From Collinsella sp. TF05-9AC (lineage in GTDB: Bacteria > Actinomycetota > Coriobacteriia > Coriobacteriales > Coriobacteriaceae), in the NCBI RefSeq assembly GCF_003438495.1, contig NZ_QSSH01000013.1, positions 1-48,680 on the forward strand: 48,680 nt of DNA. The letters are read 5' to 3'. A model generated the notes under the pieces. That model was not told where the DNA came from. It saw only the letters and a list, made by a program, of their open reading frames with translations, and did no database searches. A program made the translations under genes and the position numbers. This document shows positions 7,960 to 16,630 of the stretch, piece after piece (positions within the stretch are counted from its first letter, which is position 1; each line of letters starts with the position of its first letter).

Positions 7960-7973
7960 CGAACACTCGTTCG
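7960..7973 (-). promoter_or_regulatory. SOS-type (LexA/DinR) operator
   Basis: CGAACACTCGTTCG is a perfect CGAAC-N4-GTTCG palindrome, the core of the actinobacterial and Bacillus-type LexA box. On the minus strand it is followed by TTTCTATGATATGATG, a plausible -10 region for the GyrI-like gene that starts at 7903. No other copy was found in the window. Confidence 0.65.
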
Positions 7974-8082
7974 ACTGATTTGCCTGACGGCTGACATAAA
8001 TCCTTTGCGTTTGACGGGTGGCCTGACTCCGTTGATGACCCTTCTGCCGCCTGTCGCTCTACCAACACCCGCCATTTCCCCA

Positions 8083-8118
8083 TATAAAACCTGCCAAAAT
8101 AAACCTGTCCCTTTTTGG
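8083..8118 (-). repeat. AACCTGCC/GGCAGGTT family palindrome, copy A
   Basis: On the minus strand this reads CCAAAAAGGGACAGG, TTTATTTTGG, CAGGTTTTAT. It is the same element as copies at 16036, 18151 and 28126. It lies between the divergent GyrI-like and ABC transporter genes, so here it cannot be a transcript terminator for either. Confidence 0.8.
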
Positions 8119-8172
8119 TCGGTGCGAAATGGGTAATACTAAAGAGTTATCCGACCAGATGGGAATCAATCG

Positions 8173-8874
<702 letters not shown>

Positions 8875-8879
8875 CGCCC

Positions 8880-11645
8880 ATGGACCAAGATCGTCAAAAC
8901 AGCCAAGGCGGCAACGAGGCGCATGCGGAGCGTGAGCAGGATTTTACGACCTATCGCACTGCCCAAAGCTCAAACGACATGGTGCCGACGGTGTTTCGCC
9001 GCGGCATTTACCGCACGATTCGCGGAAGTCTTAAGCGCTTCCTGTCCATTGTGGTCATTACCGCGCTTGGCGTGAGCGTGATGTGCGGTCTCCAGGCGGG
9101 TTGCGAGGACCTGTGCGATTCGGTCGACGCCTACTTTGACCAGCAGAATGTCTACGACATCAACGTGCAGTCGACCTATGGCCTGACCGATGATGACCTT
9201 GCCGCCATCCAAGAGGTCGACGGCGTCAAGACGGCCGAGGGCATCTATACCGAGACCGCCTACACCGCCGTGGGCACGGCGCGCGAGCGTGTCGTCGTGC
9301 AGAGCCTCTCTAAAGAGAATATTGATCAGCCGGTGTTGGTGCGCGGTGACTTGCCCGAGACGTCGGGCGAAGTGGCGGTAACTTCGCGCTTTTTGAAGGC
9401 ATCGGGCAAAAAGCTCGGCGATACGGTGAGCTTTGCCGCCAACGACGCGAACTCGTCGAACCAGAGCGCCAAGGATCAGTTCGCTGCGGGAGATTACACC
9501 ATCACGGCTGAGGTTCTCGATCCCACCGACGTGAGCTCGGACTCGACGGTCAACGCTTTCCGTGCTGCCTCGGCCGCGGACTACAAGTTCTACGTGAGCG
9601 AGGACGCCGCGACGTCGTCATCCTATTCCGCGATTCACGTGGTCGTCGAGGGAGCCAAGGATCTCAACTCCTATTCCGATGCCTATACGGCAAAGATTAA
9701 TGAGGTCAAGGCCAATATCGATAAGATTCGCGACGAGCGCGAGAAGGTGCGTGCCAAGGAGCTGACGGTCGATACGCCAGCGAACTTGGACGCGTCTGAG
9801 CGTCAGGCGAATATGGTCTTTGGAATCGAGCAAGACAACATCAACCGCATGGCCGAGGGCAGCGAGGAGCGCACGCAGGCGCAAGCCGACCTAGACCAGC
9901 GCCGCGCCGCCGCCGACCAGCAGTTCGCCGATGCTCGTGCCGAGCTCTCTGACCTTGGCGAATGCACCTGGTATATCCAGGATCGCGGCAACATTGCAAG
10001 CTATTCGAGCGTGGAGAGCGATAGTTCCTCGATCGAGGCCATCGCCACCGTATTCCCGTTCATCTTCTTTATCGTCGCCGTGCTCATCAGCCTCACCACC
10101 GCCACGCGCATGGTCGAGGAGGAACGCACGCTGATCGGCCTGTACAAGGCACTCGGCTATTCGCGCGGGCGCATTCTGTCCAAATATGTGGACTACTCGC
10201 TGTGGGCCTGTTTGATCGGTGGCGTGCTCGGCAACATCATCGGTTTTGTGGGCCTGCCGTTGTTCCTGTTTACGGTGTTCGACGACATGTACTCGCTGCC
10301 CCAGATGCTGCTTTCGTACGACATCGTGTCTTCGATCGTCTCGGTGGCGCTGTTTGCCGTAGGCGTGGTGGGCGCTACGATTATCGCCTGCCGCCACGAG
10401 ATGGCCGAGACTCCGGCATCGCTCATGCGCCCCAAGGCCCCGCGCGCCGGCTCGCGCATTTTCCTCGAGCGCATTGGCTTTATTTGGCGTCGCATGGGCT
10501 TTTTGAACAAGGTGGCCGCGCGCAATCTGTTCCGCTACAAAAAACGTGCCTTTATGACCATCTTCGGTATCGCAGGTTGCACGGCGCTCGTGATCTGCGG
10601 CATGGGTATTCGTGACACATCGGTGGCGCTTTCGCCCAAGCAGTACGGGCACATTACGCGCTATGACCTGCTGGCGGTCGCCAATCCCGATGACTTTACG
10701 CAGACGTGCGCGGCGCTGGACGAGCGCAGTGCGGCCAAGGACTCCAATGTGACCGTGACCTCGACGCTGCCGATTATGACCGACAACGTCACCTTTACGT
10801 TTGGCGGCAAGAGCGAGACCGTGCAGCTGGTCGTGGTGCCCGATGATCGCACGGGCGACTTGGACGACTACGTGTGCCTGGAGGATGAGTCCAAAGAGCC
10901 GCTCGCTTTGCGCGACGGGGATGTGTATCTGAGCAAAAGCTCGCAATTGGTGTTGGGGATTCAACCGGGCGATACGGCGCAGGTTCAGGATTCGTCGCTC
11001 AACGTCGCCGATGTCGAGGTGAGCGGTATTTCGCTCAACTACCTGGGCAACACGCTCTATATGACGCAGAGTACCTATGAACGTGCGTTTGGTCGAAGCG
11101 TCCGTCTCAACGGCATCTTTGCGCTGCTCAAGGGTTCGTCGGCCGATCAGATTGCGTTTAGCAAGCAACTCAAAAGCGACGGATGGCTGACGCTTTCGAG
11201 CACGGCCGAGCATTGGGAAAACTACGAGGCCAACTTCACCATCATCAACTCGGTCGTGGTGCTCGTGACCTTTATGGCGGCGTGCCTGTCGTTTGTGGTG
11301 GTGTTTACGCTGTCCAACACCAACATCTCGGAGCGCGAGCGCGAGCTGGCGACTATTAAGGTGCTGGGCTTCCGCCGCGGCGAGGTGCACCATTACGTCA
11401 ACAAGGAGACGTTGATTTTGACGGCAATCGGTGCCGCGCTGGGCGTTCCGCTGGGCGGCTTGCTGGCCGAGAGCTTTACGTACATCCTGCAGATGCCGTC
11501 GCTCTACTTTGACGTTGAGGTCGAGCCGCTGAGCTACGTGCTTGCCGTGGTGCTGGCCTTTGCGTTCACAATCATCGTCAACCTCGCCACCAACCGAACG
11601 CTCAACAAGATCGACATGGTCGGCGCCCTCAAAAGCGCCGAGTAA
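8880..11645 (+). CDS. FtsX-like ABC transporter permease
   Basis: This membrane protein of about 921 residues is the permease partner of the ATPase just upstream. One transmembrane segment lies near the N terminus (SLKRFLSIVVITALGVSVM). A large extracytoplasmic domain follows, with a helical, coiled-coil-like stretch at about residues 270-360 (DKIRDEREKVRAKEL). Three membrane segments form the first FtsX domain (FPFIFFIVAVLISLTTATRM onward), then a second extracytoplasmic domain, and a C-terminal FtsX domain with TLSNTNISERERELATIKVLG. The ATG at 8880 is preferred; GTG at 8868, overlapping the ATPase stop, is an alternative. The fold matches large coriobacterial and Firmicutes MacB-like exporters. 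No sensor kinase or regulator gene is adjacent. Confidence 0.92.
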   Translation: MDQDRQNSQGGNEAHAEREQDFTTYRTAQSSNDMVPTVFRRGIYRTIRGSLKRFLSIVVITALGVSVMCGLQAGCEDLCDSVDAYFDQQNVYDINVQSTYGLTDDDLAAIQEVDGVKTAEGIYTETAYTAVGTARERVVVQSLSKENIDQPVLVRGDLPETSGEVAVTSRFLKASGKKLGDTVSFAANDANSSNQSAKDQFAAGDYTITAEVLDPTDVSSDSTVNAFRAASAADYKFYVSEDAATSSSYSAIHVVVEGAKDLNSYSDAYTAKINEVKANIDKIRDEREKVRAKELTVDTPANLDASERQANMVFGIEQDNINRMAEGSEERTQAQADLDQRRAAADQQFADARAELSDLGECTWYIQDRGNIASYSSVESDSSSIEAIATVFPFIFFIVAVLISLTTATRMVEEERTLIGLYKALGYSRGRILSKYVDYSLWACLIGGVLGNIIGFVGLPLFLFTVFDDMYSLPQMLLSYDIVSSIVSVALFAVGVVGATIIACRHEMAETPASLMRPKAPRAGSRIFLERIGFIWRRMGFLNKVAARNLFRYKKRAFMTIFGIAGCTALVICGMGIRDTSVALSPKQYGHITRYDLLAVANPDDFTQTCAALDERSAAKDSNVTVTSTLPIMTDNVTFTFGGKSETVQLVVVPDDRTGDLDDYVCLEDESKEPLALRDGDVYLSKSSQLVLGIQPGDTAQVQDSSLNVADVEVSGISLNYLGNTLYMTQSTYERAFGRSVRLNGIFALLKGSSADQIAFSKQLKSDGWLTLSSTAEHWENYEANFTIINSVVVLVTFMAACLSFVVVFTLSNTNISERERELATIKVLGFRRGEVHHYVNKETLILTAIGAALGVPLGGLLAESFTYILQMPSLYFDVEVEPLSYVLAVVLAFAFTIIVNLATNRTLNKIDMVGALKSAE

Positions 11646-11772
11646 CCTGCCTGGGATTCAAGCTGTAGCGAGCTGTAATGTACCACAACCGCATTTTTGC
11701 ATAAACCGTCCTGCCGATTGCATATTTCGGCGGGGCGGTTGCTTTTTGCCTACGGGTAACCCAGGGGGCGCC

Positions 11773-11974
11773 GTGCAAATTTCGGAGTATTCAGCATCCC
11801 GGAGTCCGCGGGCGCGGGAACGGGTGCACAAAACCGTGCTGAATGCCCTGGTCCTGGACCCCCAATGCCTCAAGAGCTGGTCATTTTTTACAGAACGCGG
11901 CCCATGGTGCCTGCCTTTCGCCCAAAATCCAGTATGCAGGCACCCTCGGCTGCTGAATACTCCCAAAAATGCAC
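11773..11974. repeat. 202-bp element with 24-bp terminal inverted repeats
   Basis: The arms at 11773-11796 and 11951-11974 match at 21 of 24 positions; the shared core is GGAGTATTCAGCA. Inside lies a related TGCTGAATGCCC block and a separate hairpin GGTGCCTGC..GCAGGCACC. There is no coding potential. It looks like a small non-autonomous repeat or a large structured RNA element. Confidence 0.6.
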
Positions 11975-12039
11975 GCCGCATCCTACCCCAGACACCCGCA
12001 GCAAGAAGACGAATAGCCTCGGCCTCCCCAGTTACCGCA

Positions 12040-12160
12040 GGAGGCCCCAGGGCTTACCTCCCAAATCTTTCCGCAGGACGGAAGGACCCCGCCGCGCGAA
12101 GCGCGCAGCGGGGTCCTGACATGTCCGAGGACGATTTGGGAGGTAAGCCCTGGGGCCTCC
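12040..12160. repeat. 121-bp palindrome with 28-bp perfect arms
   Basis: The arms at 12040-12067 and 12133-12160 are perfect 28-bp inverted repeats (core CCCCAGGGCTTACCTCCC). The centre holds AGGACCCCGC..GCGGGGTCCT with a CGCGCG/GCGCGC tip, and GTCCGAGGAC beside it. The right half recurs at window positions 1-68, so this is a dispersed element and not a single-locus terminator. It lies 22 bp from the 3' end of pfkA. Confidence 0.88.
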
Positions 12161-12182
12161 GATGGGGCGGTTCCAGCCGAGG

Positions 12183-13262
12183 CTATTCGTCGCCGAAGCT
12201 GATGCCCAACGCCTTGGCCTCGCGCACCAGATCGCTCTGGGGGTCGACAAACTTGAGCTTGCCGGCGACCTCCTCGAGCGGCATGTGGCACATCTTGCCG
12301 TCGCGCAGGGCAATCATGTAGCCAAACTCGCCGCGCAGGCAGCCCAGTGCCGCCTCGACGCCGCACTGGGTCGCAAAGATGCGGTCCTGGGCGTCGGGCT
12401 GGCCGCCGCGCTGCATGTGGCCGGGGATGGCGACGCGGGTCTCGCGACCGGTCTTGGCCTCGATCTCCTTGGCGATGTCGTAGACGATCGACGGGCTCGT
12501 GCGCTCGGCGAGTTTCTTCTTGTACTCCTTCTTGGACAGCGCCGCGTCCTCCTTGGAAATAGCGCCCTCGGCGACGGCCACGATGGTAAAGCGGCTGCCG
12601 GTCTCCATGCGATGCTCGATGGTCTTGATGACGTTATCCATGTCGTAGGGGATCTCGGGAATCAAGATGACATCCGCGCCGCCCGCGACGCCGGCGTATA
12701 GCGGTATCCAGCCAACCTTGTGGCCCATGATCTCGATAACGAACACGCGGCCGTGGCTCGAAGCGGTGGTGTGAATGTCGTCGATGCACTTGGTGGCGAC
12801 GTCGATGGCGCTCGTAAAGCCAAACGTCAGCTCGGTGCCCCAGGTGTCGTTATCGATGGTCTTAGGCAGGGCGATAACGTTGAGGCCCTCTTCGCGCAGA
12901 CGGTTGGCGGTCTTGGTGGAGCCGTTGCCGCCCAGCATAAACAGGCAGTCGAGCTGCAGCTTATGATAGGTGTGGACCATTGCCGGCACCTTCTCGACGC
13001 CGTCGGCCTCGGGAATATCCAGGCGCTTGAACGGCGTACGGCTCGTGCCCAGGATGGTGCCGCCACGGGTAAGGATGCCGCTAAAATCGGCGGGCGTCAT
13101 GACGCGGAACCGGCTGTAGATAAGGCCCTGGTAGCCGTCCTCAAAACCATAGATCTCAATAGGCTCTTCGCTATTGGTCATAAGCGTTTTGACAATGCCG
13201 CGCATGGTGGCGTTGAGCGCCTGGCAGTCGCCGCCACTGGTAAGAAGACCGATCCTAAGCAT
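12183..13262 (-). CDS. pfkA: 6-phosphofructokinase
   Basis: This 359-residue enzyme phosphorylates fructose 6-phosphate at C1 in glycolysis. It has SGGDCQALNATMRG at the N terminus, GGNGS at 111-115 and PKTIDND at 133-139, then GFTSA and IEIMGHKVGW. The residue after GGN is Gly, as in ATP-dependent enzymes, while the Lys of PKTIDND is the form shared with PPi-dependent and mixed group III enzymes. Asp of the classical GGDGS is replaced by Asn. ATP is the likely donor, with less certainty than usual. The length of 359 residues is longer than the 320 of E. coli PfkA. The ATG at 13262 follows GGAAGGATTC. It is monocistronic. Confidence 0.93.
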   Translation of the reverse strand: MLRIGLLTSGGDCQALNATMRGIVKTLMTNSEEPIEIYGFEDGYQGLIYSRFRVMTPADFSGILTRGGTILGTSRTPFKRLDIPEADGVEKVPAMVHTYHKLQLDCLFMLGGNGSTKTANRLREEGLNVIALPKTIDNDTWGTELTFGFTSAIDVATKCIDDIHTTASSHGRVFVIEIMGHKVGWIPLYAGVAGGADVILIPEIPYDMDNVIKTIEHRMETGSRFTIVAVAEGAISKEDAALSKKEYKKKLAERTSPSIVYDIAKEIEAKTGRETRVAIPGHMQRGGQPDAQDRIFATQCGVEAALGCLRGEFGYMIALRDGKMCHMPLEEVAGKLKFVDPQSDLVREAKALGISFGDE

Positions 13263-13300
13263 GATGAATCCTTCCGGGCAAGTTATAACATGCGCATAAG

Positions 13301-13333
13301 TTTACCCCCGCACACTGTTGATACGGGGGTAAA
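13301..13333. repeat. hairpin between the amide hydrolase and pfkA
   Basis: TTTACCCCC and GGGGGTAAA form a perfect 9-bp stem with a 15-base loop. It lies after the leftward amide hydrolase gene and upstream of leftward pfkA. There is no U-tract on the minus strand, so it may be either a weak terminator or a regulatory site in the pfkA leader. Confidence 0.5.
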
Positions 13334-13402
13334 ACGTGTTAGCTCAAGCGTATAGAAATGTAAACAACGTCAGGCGAGCGTAAGGTCGACGAGCCTGGGT
13401 CC

Positions 13403-14488
13403 TTACAGTGCGAAGGCGTCGACGTCGCCCCAGTGGCGGCGCAGCGTAATGGCGGCGGCGGGTTCGGTATTGTCAAAGACGACCGACCATTGCGTATTGC
13501 TGGTGATGTCTTTCGGATTGGGTTCTTGCGCTGCAGCGCGTAGGGCCTTCCAAGCGACTGCCTCGTCCTGGGCACCGACATGGGCGTCAAGGACATCGGC
13601 GATTGCGATGGCGCGCTCTTTACCATGGCCCAGCTCGCCATTCTTTTGGTTGGGCAGCACTTCGTCGCCATAGCAGGCGTAGAAGTTCGTAACCTGGCGT
13701 ACAGGAGTCGCTTTGAAAGCACGGTCCGGATCGCGCGGATCCCACTCTACTACGCGCGCGTCACCGGCGGCGTCGTTGATAAAGAAGTGGTAATCGCGTC
13801 CTGCCATGGCGTGCATGTCGTAGGCGGAAAGCAGGTCGACAGCTTCTTGCGCGGTGGCGGCACGGTCGAGCACCAGACGGATGGCGAGCGAGGTATTGAT
13901 GACGGGGCGTTGCGCGTCCTGGTCACAGGGCTTGGAATCCAGAGTGAGTACGGCAATGGACACGCCGCATTCGTTAACACCGTCGAGCTGGGCAAACGGG
14001 CCCATGAGTGCGGCGGCACGTCCGGCGACGGAGTCAAGCGGAGTGTTATCGCCCAGGTTGTTAAGGGCGGCAAACCCGATGGAGGCATAGCCGCCACGTG
14101 GGTGATTGCGCACCAGCAGCGCCGAGGTGTCGTCCTTAAAGTCGTAATTGCGACCGGTGCGCACGCGGCCTTCGGCATCTACGGCGACAAAAGCGCTGCA
14201 GGCAAACTGGGGCGCCTGGACATGTACCGGCACACCGGGCAGCACCTGCGCCACCACGGCATCGATGTAGCCCTGGTCGTCGCGCACGCCAGCGGCGATG
14301 ATGCGATCAAGATCGTAGTCGTAGGCGATGTCGATTGCGTACAGGTCATAGCTATCCGCGTAGCCGGTCAAGCGTTTGAGCGACGCGGCGGACTTGATTT
14401 GCTTGCGGTAAACGATACCGGTGGCAGCGGCAAGGCCGACGGCGACTCCCGCGACACCGCAGGCGATGGCAATGTTACGTGGCTTCAT
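13403..14488 (-). CDS. membrane-anchored linear amide C-N hydrolase (choloylglycine hydrolase-like Ntn family)
   Basis: This 361-residue protein has an N-terminal transmembrane anchor (residues 7-25, IAIACGVAGVAVGLAAATG). It also has an Ntn-hydrolase domain whose likely nucleophile is Cys97 in FACSAFVAVD, followed by GRNYDF. NECGVSIAVL, NTSLAIRLVLD, DYHFFINDAAGDARVVEWD and the closing NTQWSVVFDN are typical of the linear amide C-N hydrolase/penicillin V acylase/bile salt hydrolase superfamily. The cysteine is internal, so cleavage before it would be needed for an N-terminal nucleophile. The substrate could be N-acyl amino acids, N-acylethanolamines, penicillin V or conjugated bile acids; sequence alone does not decide. 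The start at 14488 follows GAGAGGAGCC. It is monocistronic. Confidence 0.82.
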   Translation of the reverse strand: MKPRNIAIACGVAGVAVGLAAATGIVYRKQIKSAASLKRLTGYADSYDLYAIDIAYDYDLDRIIAAGVRDDQGYIDAVVAQVLPGVPVHVQAPQFACSAFVAVDAEGRVRTGRNYDFKDDTSALLVRNHPRGGYASIGFAALNNLGDNTPLDSVAGRAAALMGPFAQLDGVNECGVSIAVLTLDSKPCDQDAQRPVINTSLAIRLVLDRAATAQEAVDLLSAYDMHAMAGRDYHFFINDAAGDARVVEWDPRDPDRAFKATPVRQVTNFYACYGDEVLPNQKNGELGHGKERAIAIADVLDAHVGAQDEAVAWKALRAAAQEPNPKDITSNTQWSVVFDNTEPAAAITLRRHWGDVDAFAL

Positions 14489-14649
14489 GACGGCTCCTCT
14501 CGTCCTGTTAGCGTAATTGTCGCAAAAGGAGCGCGGGCATGATGGCTCAACTTGGTGAGCGGCGCGGGATTAAACATGGAATGAAGAGTGCGGCGCTGGC
14601 GTGGCGGGGTATGCTGGAGGGGACCATCAACCCAGCGAAAGGGGAGAGC

Positions 14650-16035
14650 ATGACGGATCAGGAAACGCCCGAGCGCGCGCATGTGACGGCCGACGATATC
14701 GAGGCCGCCAACGACCTCATCGACTTTATCGAGGCATGTCCCAGCATGTTCCATACGGCGGCGACCATTATGGCCGAGCTCGACGAGGCGGGCTTTACCT
14801 ACCTGCCCGAGAACGCGGCGTGGGACATCGAGCCGGGCGGGCGTTATTACACGCAGCGCAATACCTCGAGCGTTATTGCCTTTAAGGTGGGCGAGGACCT
14901 GACCGCGACGTGGGGCGAGGACGGCGTTGCCGGTGACTATCATTTTCAGCTCACGGCGTCGCACAGCGATTCGCCGACGTTTAAGGTCAAGGCCGTGCCC
15001 GAGCTCGACGGCGCAGGCGAGACGCTGCGCCTGAACACCGAGGCCTACGGCGGCATGATCGACTACACCTGGTTCGACCGCCCGCTGGCGCTCGCGGGCC
15101 GCGTGTTGGTACGCGAAGGCGACCGTATTGAGAGCCGTCTGCTTGCCACCGAGCGCGAGGTCGCTATCATTCCGAGCCTTGCCATCCACATGAACCGCGG
15201 CGTTAACGAGGGCTTTGCTCCCAACCGAGCCGTCGACCTGTGCCCGCTCATCAGCGCTGGCGAGCTTAAGCAGGGCGACTTTGATGCTCTGATCGCCGAC
15301 GAGCTGGACGTTGAGCCCGATCAGATTCTGGGCCGCGATCTGTTCCTGGTCAATCGTCAGGATGCGTGCATTTGGGGCTGGGCCGACGAGTTTATCTCGA
15401 CGCCCAAGCTCGACGACCTGGCCTGCGCCTATACCTCGCTGCAGGCATTTTTGGGTGCCGAGAACGCGCACGACGTTTCGGTCTTTTGCTGCTTTGATAA
15501 TGAGGAGGTTGGCTCCGAGACCAAGCAGGGCGCCATGTCGACGTTCTTGGCCGACGCGCTGCGCCGCATTAACGGATCGCTGGGCTTTGACGACGAGTCG
15601 TATCATCGCGCCCTTGCCGCATCGATGCTCGTGAGCTGCGACAACGCGCATGCCGTGCACCCCAACCACGCCGAGAAGTGCGACGCCCGCAGCCAGGTGG
15701 TGCTCAACGGCGGTATCGTCATCAAGGAGGCAGCCAACCAGCACTATTGTACCGATGCCTTTAGCCGCGCGGTGTTCCAAGCTATTTGCGATGACGCCGA
15801 CGTGCCCACGCAGGCCTTCGCCAACAAGAGCGATATGGCCGGCGGATCCACGCTCGGCAATCTGTCCAATATGCAGGCGAGCATGCATGCCGTGGACGTG
15901 GGCCTGCCGCAGCTGGCCATGCACTCGAGCTACGAGACCGGCGGCGTGCGCGACGTGATGTACGCCATCCGCGCCCTCACGGCTTTCTACGAGCGAAACC
16001 TAACCATCAACGGCGCCGAAAGCGTGGAGCTCTAA
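14650..16035 (+). CDS. M18 family aminopeptidase
   Basis: This cytosolic dinuclear-zinc aminopeptidase of 461 residues removes N-terminal residues, acidic ones in the aspartyl-aminopeptidase branch. Zinc and catalytic motifs are in order: TASHSDSPTFKVKA, DDLACAYTSLQA, CCFDNEEVGSETKQGA, CDNAHAVHPNHAEKCD, NKSDMAGGSTLGNLSN and MHSSYETGG. The ATG at 14650 follows AAAGGGGAGAGC; in-frame upstream ATGs at 14539-14611 lack family sequence. It lies divergently from the amide hydrolase. A family-A short palindrome starts at its stop codon and a strong terminator follows. Confidence 0.94.
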   Translation: MTDQETPERAHVTADDIEAANDLIDFIEACPSMFHTAATIMAELDEAGFTYLPENAAWDIEPGGRYYTQRNTSSVIAFKVGEDLTATWGEDGVAGDYHFQLTASHSDSPTFKVKAVPELDGAGETLRLNTEAYGGMIDYTWFDRPLALAGRVLVREGDRIESRLLATEREVAIIPSLAIHMNRGVNEGFAPNRAVDLCPLISAGELKQGDFDALIADELDVEPDQILGRDLFLVNRQDACIWGWADEFISTPKLDDLACAYTSLQAFLGAENAHDVSVFCCFDNEEVGSETKQGAMSTFLADALRRINGSLGFDDESYHRALAASMLVSCDNAHAVHPNHAEKCDARSQVVLNGGIVIKEAANQHYCTDAFSRAVFQAICDDADVPTQAFANKSDMAGGSTLGNLSNMQASMHAVDVGLPQLAMHSSYETGGVRDVMYAIRALTAFYERNLTINGAESVEL

Positions 16036-16086
16036 AACCTGCTAAAAGGGACAGGTTTATTTTGCAGGTTTTATCTGGGCAAATGC
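16036..16086 (+). repeat. AACCTGCC/GGCAGGTT family palindrome, copy B
   Basis: AACCTGCTAAAA, GGGACAGGTTTA, TTTTGCAGGTT then TTATCTGGGCAAA. The outer blocks are inverted repeats. It starts immediately after the M18 aminopeptidase stop codon. Confidence 0.8.
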
Positions 16087-16120
16087 AAAGGGTGAAACCG
16101 AGCTAGATCGGTGGTACGTG

Positions 16121-16154
16121 GCCGCCGAGGTGCAGTGCACCTCGGCGGCTTTTT
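16121..16154 (+). terminator. rho-independent terminator after the M18 aminopeptidase
   Basis: A perfect 13-bp stem GCCGCCGAGGTGC/GCACCTCGGCGGC with a 3-base loop is followed by TTTTTG. It ends the aminopeptidase transcript and isolates the downstream toxin-antitoxin pair. Confidence 0.9.
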
Positions 16155-16187
16155 GTGCACAGAGTGCGGCTAATGCTAATAAATGCT

Positions 16188-16204
16188 ATACGTGCTTTAC
16201 GTAT
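16188..16204 (+). promoter_or_regulatory. candidate autoregulatory operator of the toxin-antitoxin pair
   Basis: ATACGT-GCTTT-ACGTAT is a perfect 6-bp inverted repeat 46 bases before the antitoxin start, in an A/T-rich promoter region. RelB-type RHH antitoxins bind such palindromes to repress their own operon. Inference from position and symmetry. Confidence 0.5.
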
Positions 16205-16249
16205 CTACCATAGAGTTTTATGATGATTTTAAAGTATTAAGGAGGGGTC

Positions 16250-16630
16250 ATGACCACAACAGCCGCTCAGATCAACGTACGTCTCGATGCCGATCTTAAA
16301 AGGAGCGGGGACGCCGCTCTCTCCAGGGCCGGTATGACGCCGAGCCAAGCGGTGCGAGCGCTCTGGCAGCTTGCAGCGTCGCTGGCCGATCGCCCCGGTG
16401 CGCTCGAGGATATCCTGCTGCCCAGTCGTGCCCGGGCGGAACAGCGCGAGCGCGAAAAGGCCGCCAAACGTAAGCTCGAGCTTATGGATCAGGGGTCGAA
16501 GCTGTTCGCTGCCGCTTGCTGTGAGTCGGGAATCGATATGGTCAAGGCTCAGCCATCGGACGACGAAGAGCTCAAACGGAATGCCTATGCTGATCGCTAT
16601 GGCGAGGAGATGAGCTGGCTCTATGAGTGA
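16250..16630 (+). CDS. RelB/DinJ-type ribbon-helix-helix antitoxin
   Basis: This 126-residue protein has an N-terminal ribbon-helix-helix DNA-binding domain (QINVRLDADLKRSGDAALSRAGMTPSQAVRALW) typical of the RelB/DinJ family. A charged C-terminal half would wrap the toxin. It overlaps the downstream PIN toxin gene by 8 bp, the usual antitoxin-first order with translational coupling. AAGGAGG precedes the ATG at 16250. It is longer than DinJ (86 residues), with extra helix at residues 60-126. It probably represses its own promoter through the palindrome at 16188. Confidence 0.85.
   Translation: MTTTAAQINVRLDADLKRSGDAALSRAGMTPSQAVRALWQLAASLADRPGALEDILLPSRARAEQREREKAAKRKLELMDQGSKLFAAACCESGIDMVKAQPSDDEELKRNAYADRYGEEMSWLYE

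Larger units (their letters stand above)
11646..12182. other. 537-bp gene-free region between convergent genes, filled by two inverted-repeat elements
   Basis: No coding region with codon character is seen here. The space between the ABC permease end and the phosphofructokinase end holds a 202-bp inverted-repeat element (11773-11974) and a 121-bp palindrome (12040-12160). A short terminator-like CCGTCCTGCCGATTGCATATTTCGGCGGGGCGG hairpin region (about 11708-11740, followed by TTGCTTTTTGCC) probably ends the ABC transcript. Confidence 0.6.

Noticed and set aside
7887..8075. A short leftward frame upstream of the GyrI-like gene
   Set aside because: It spans the SOS-type box and the promoter region and has no similarity or ribosome site.
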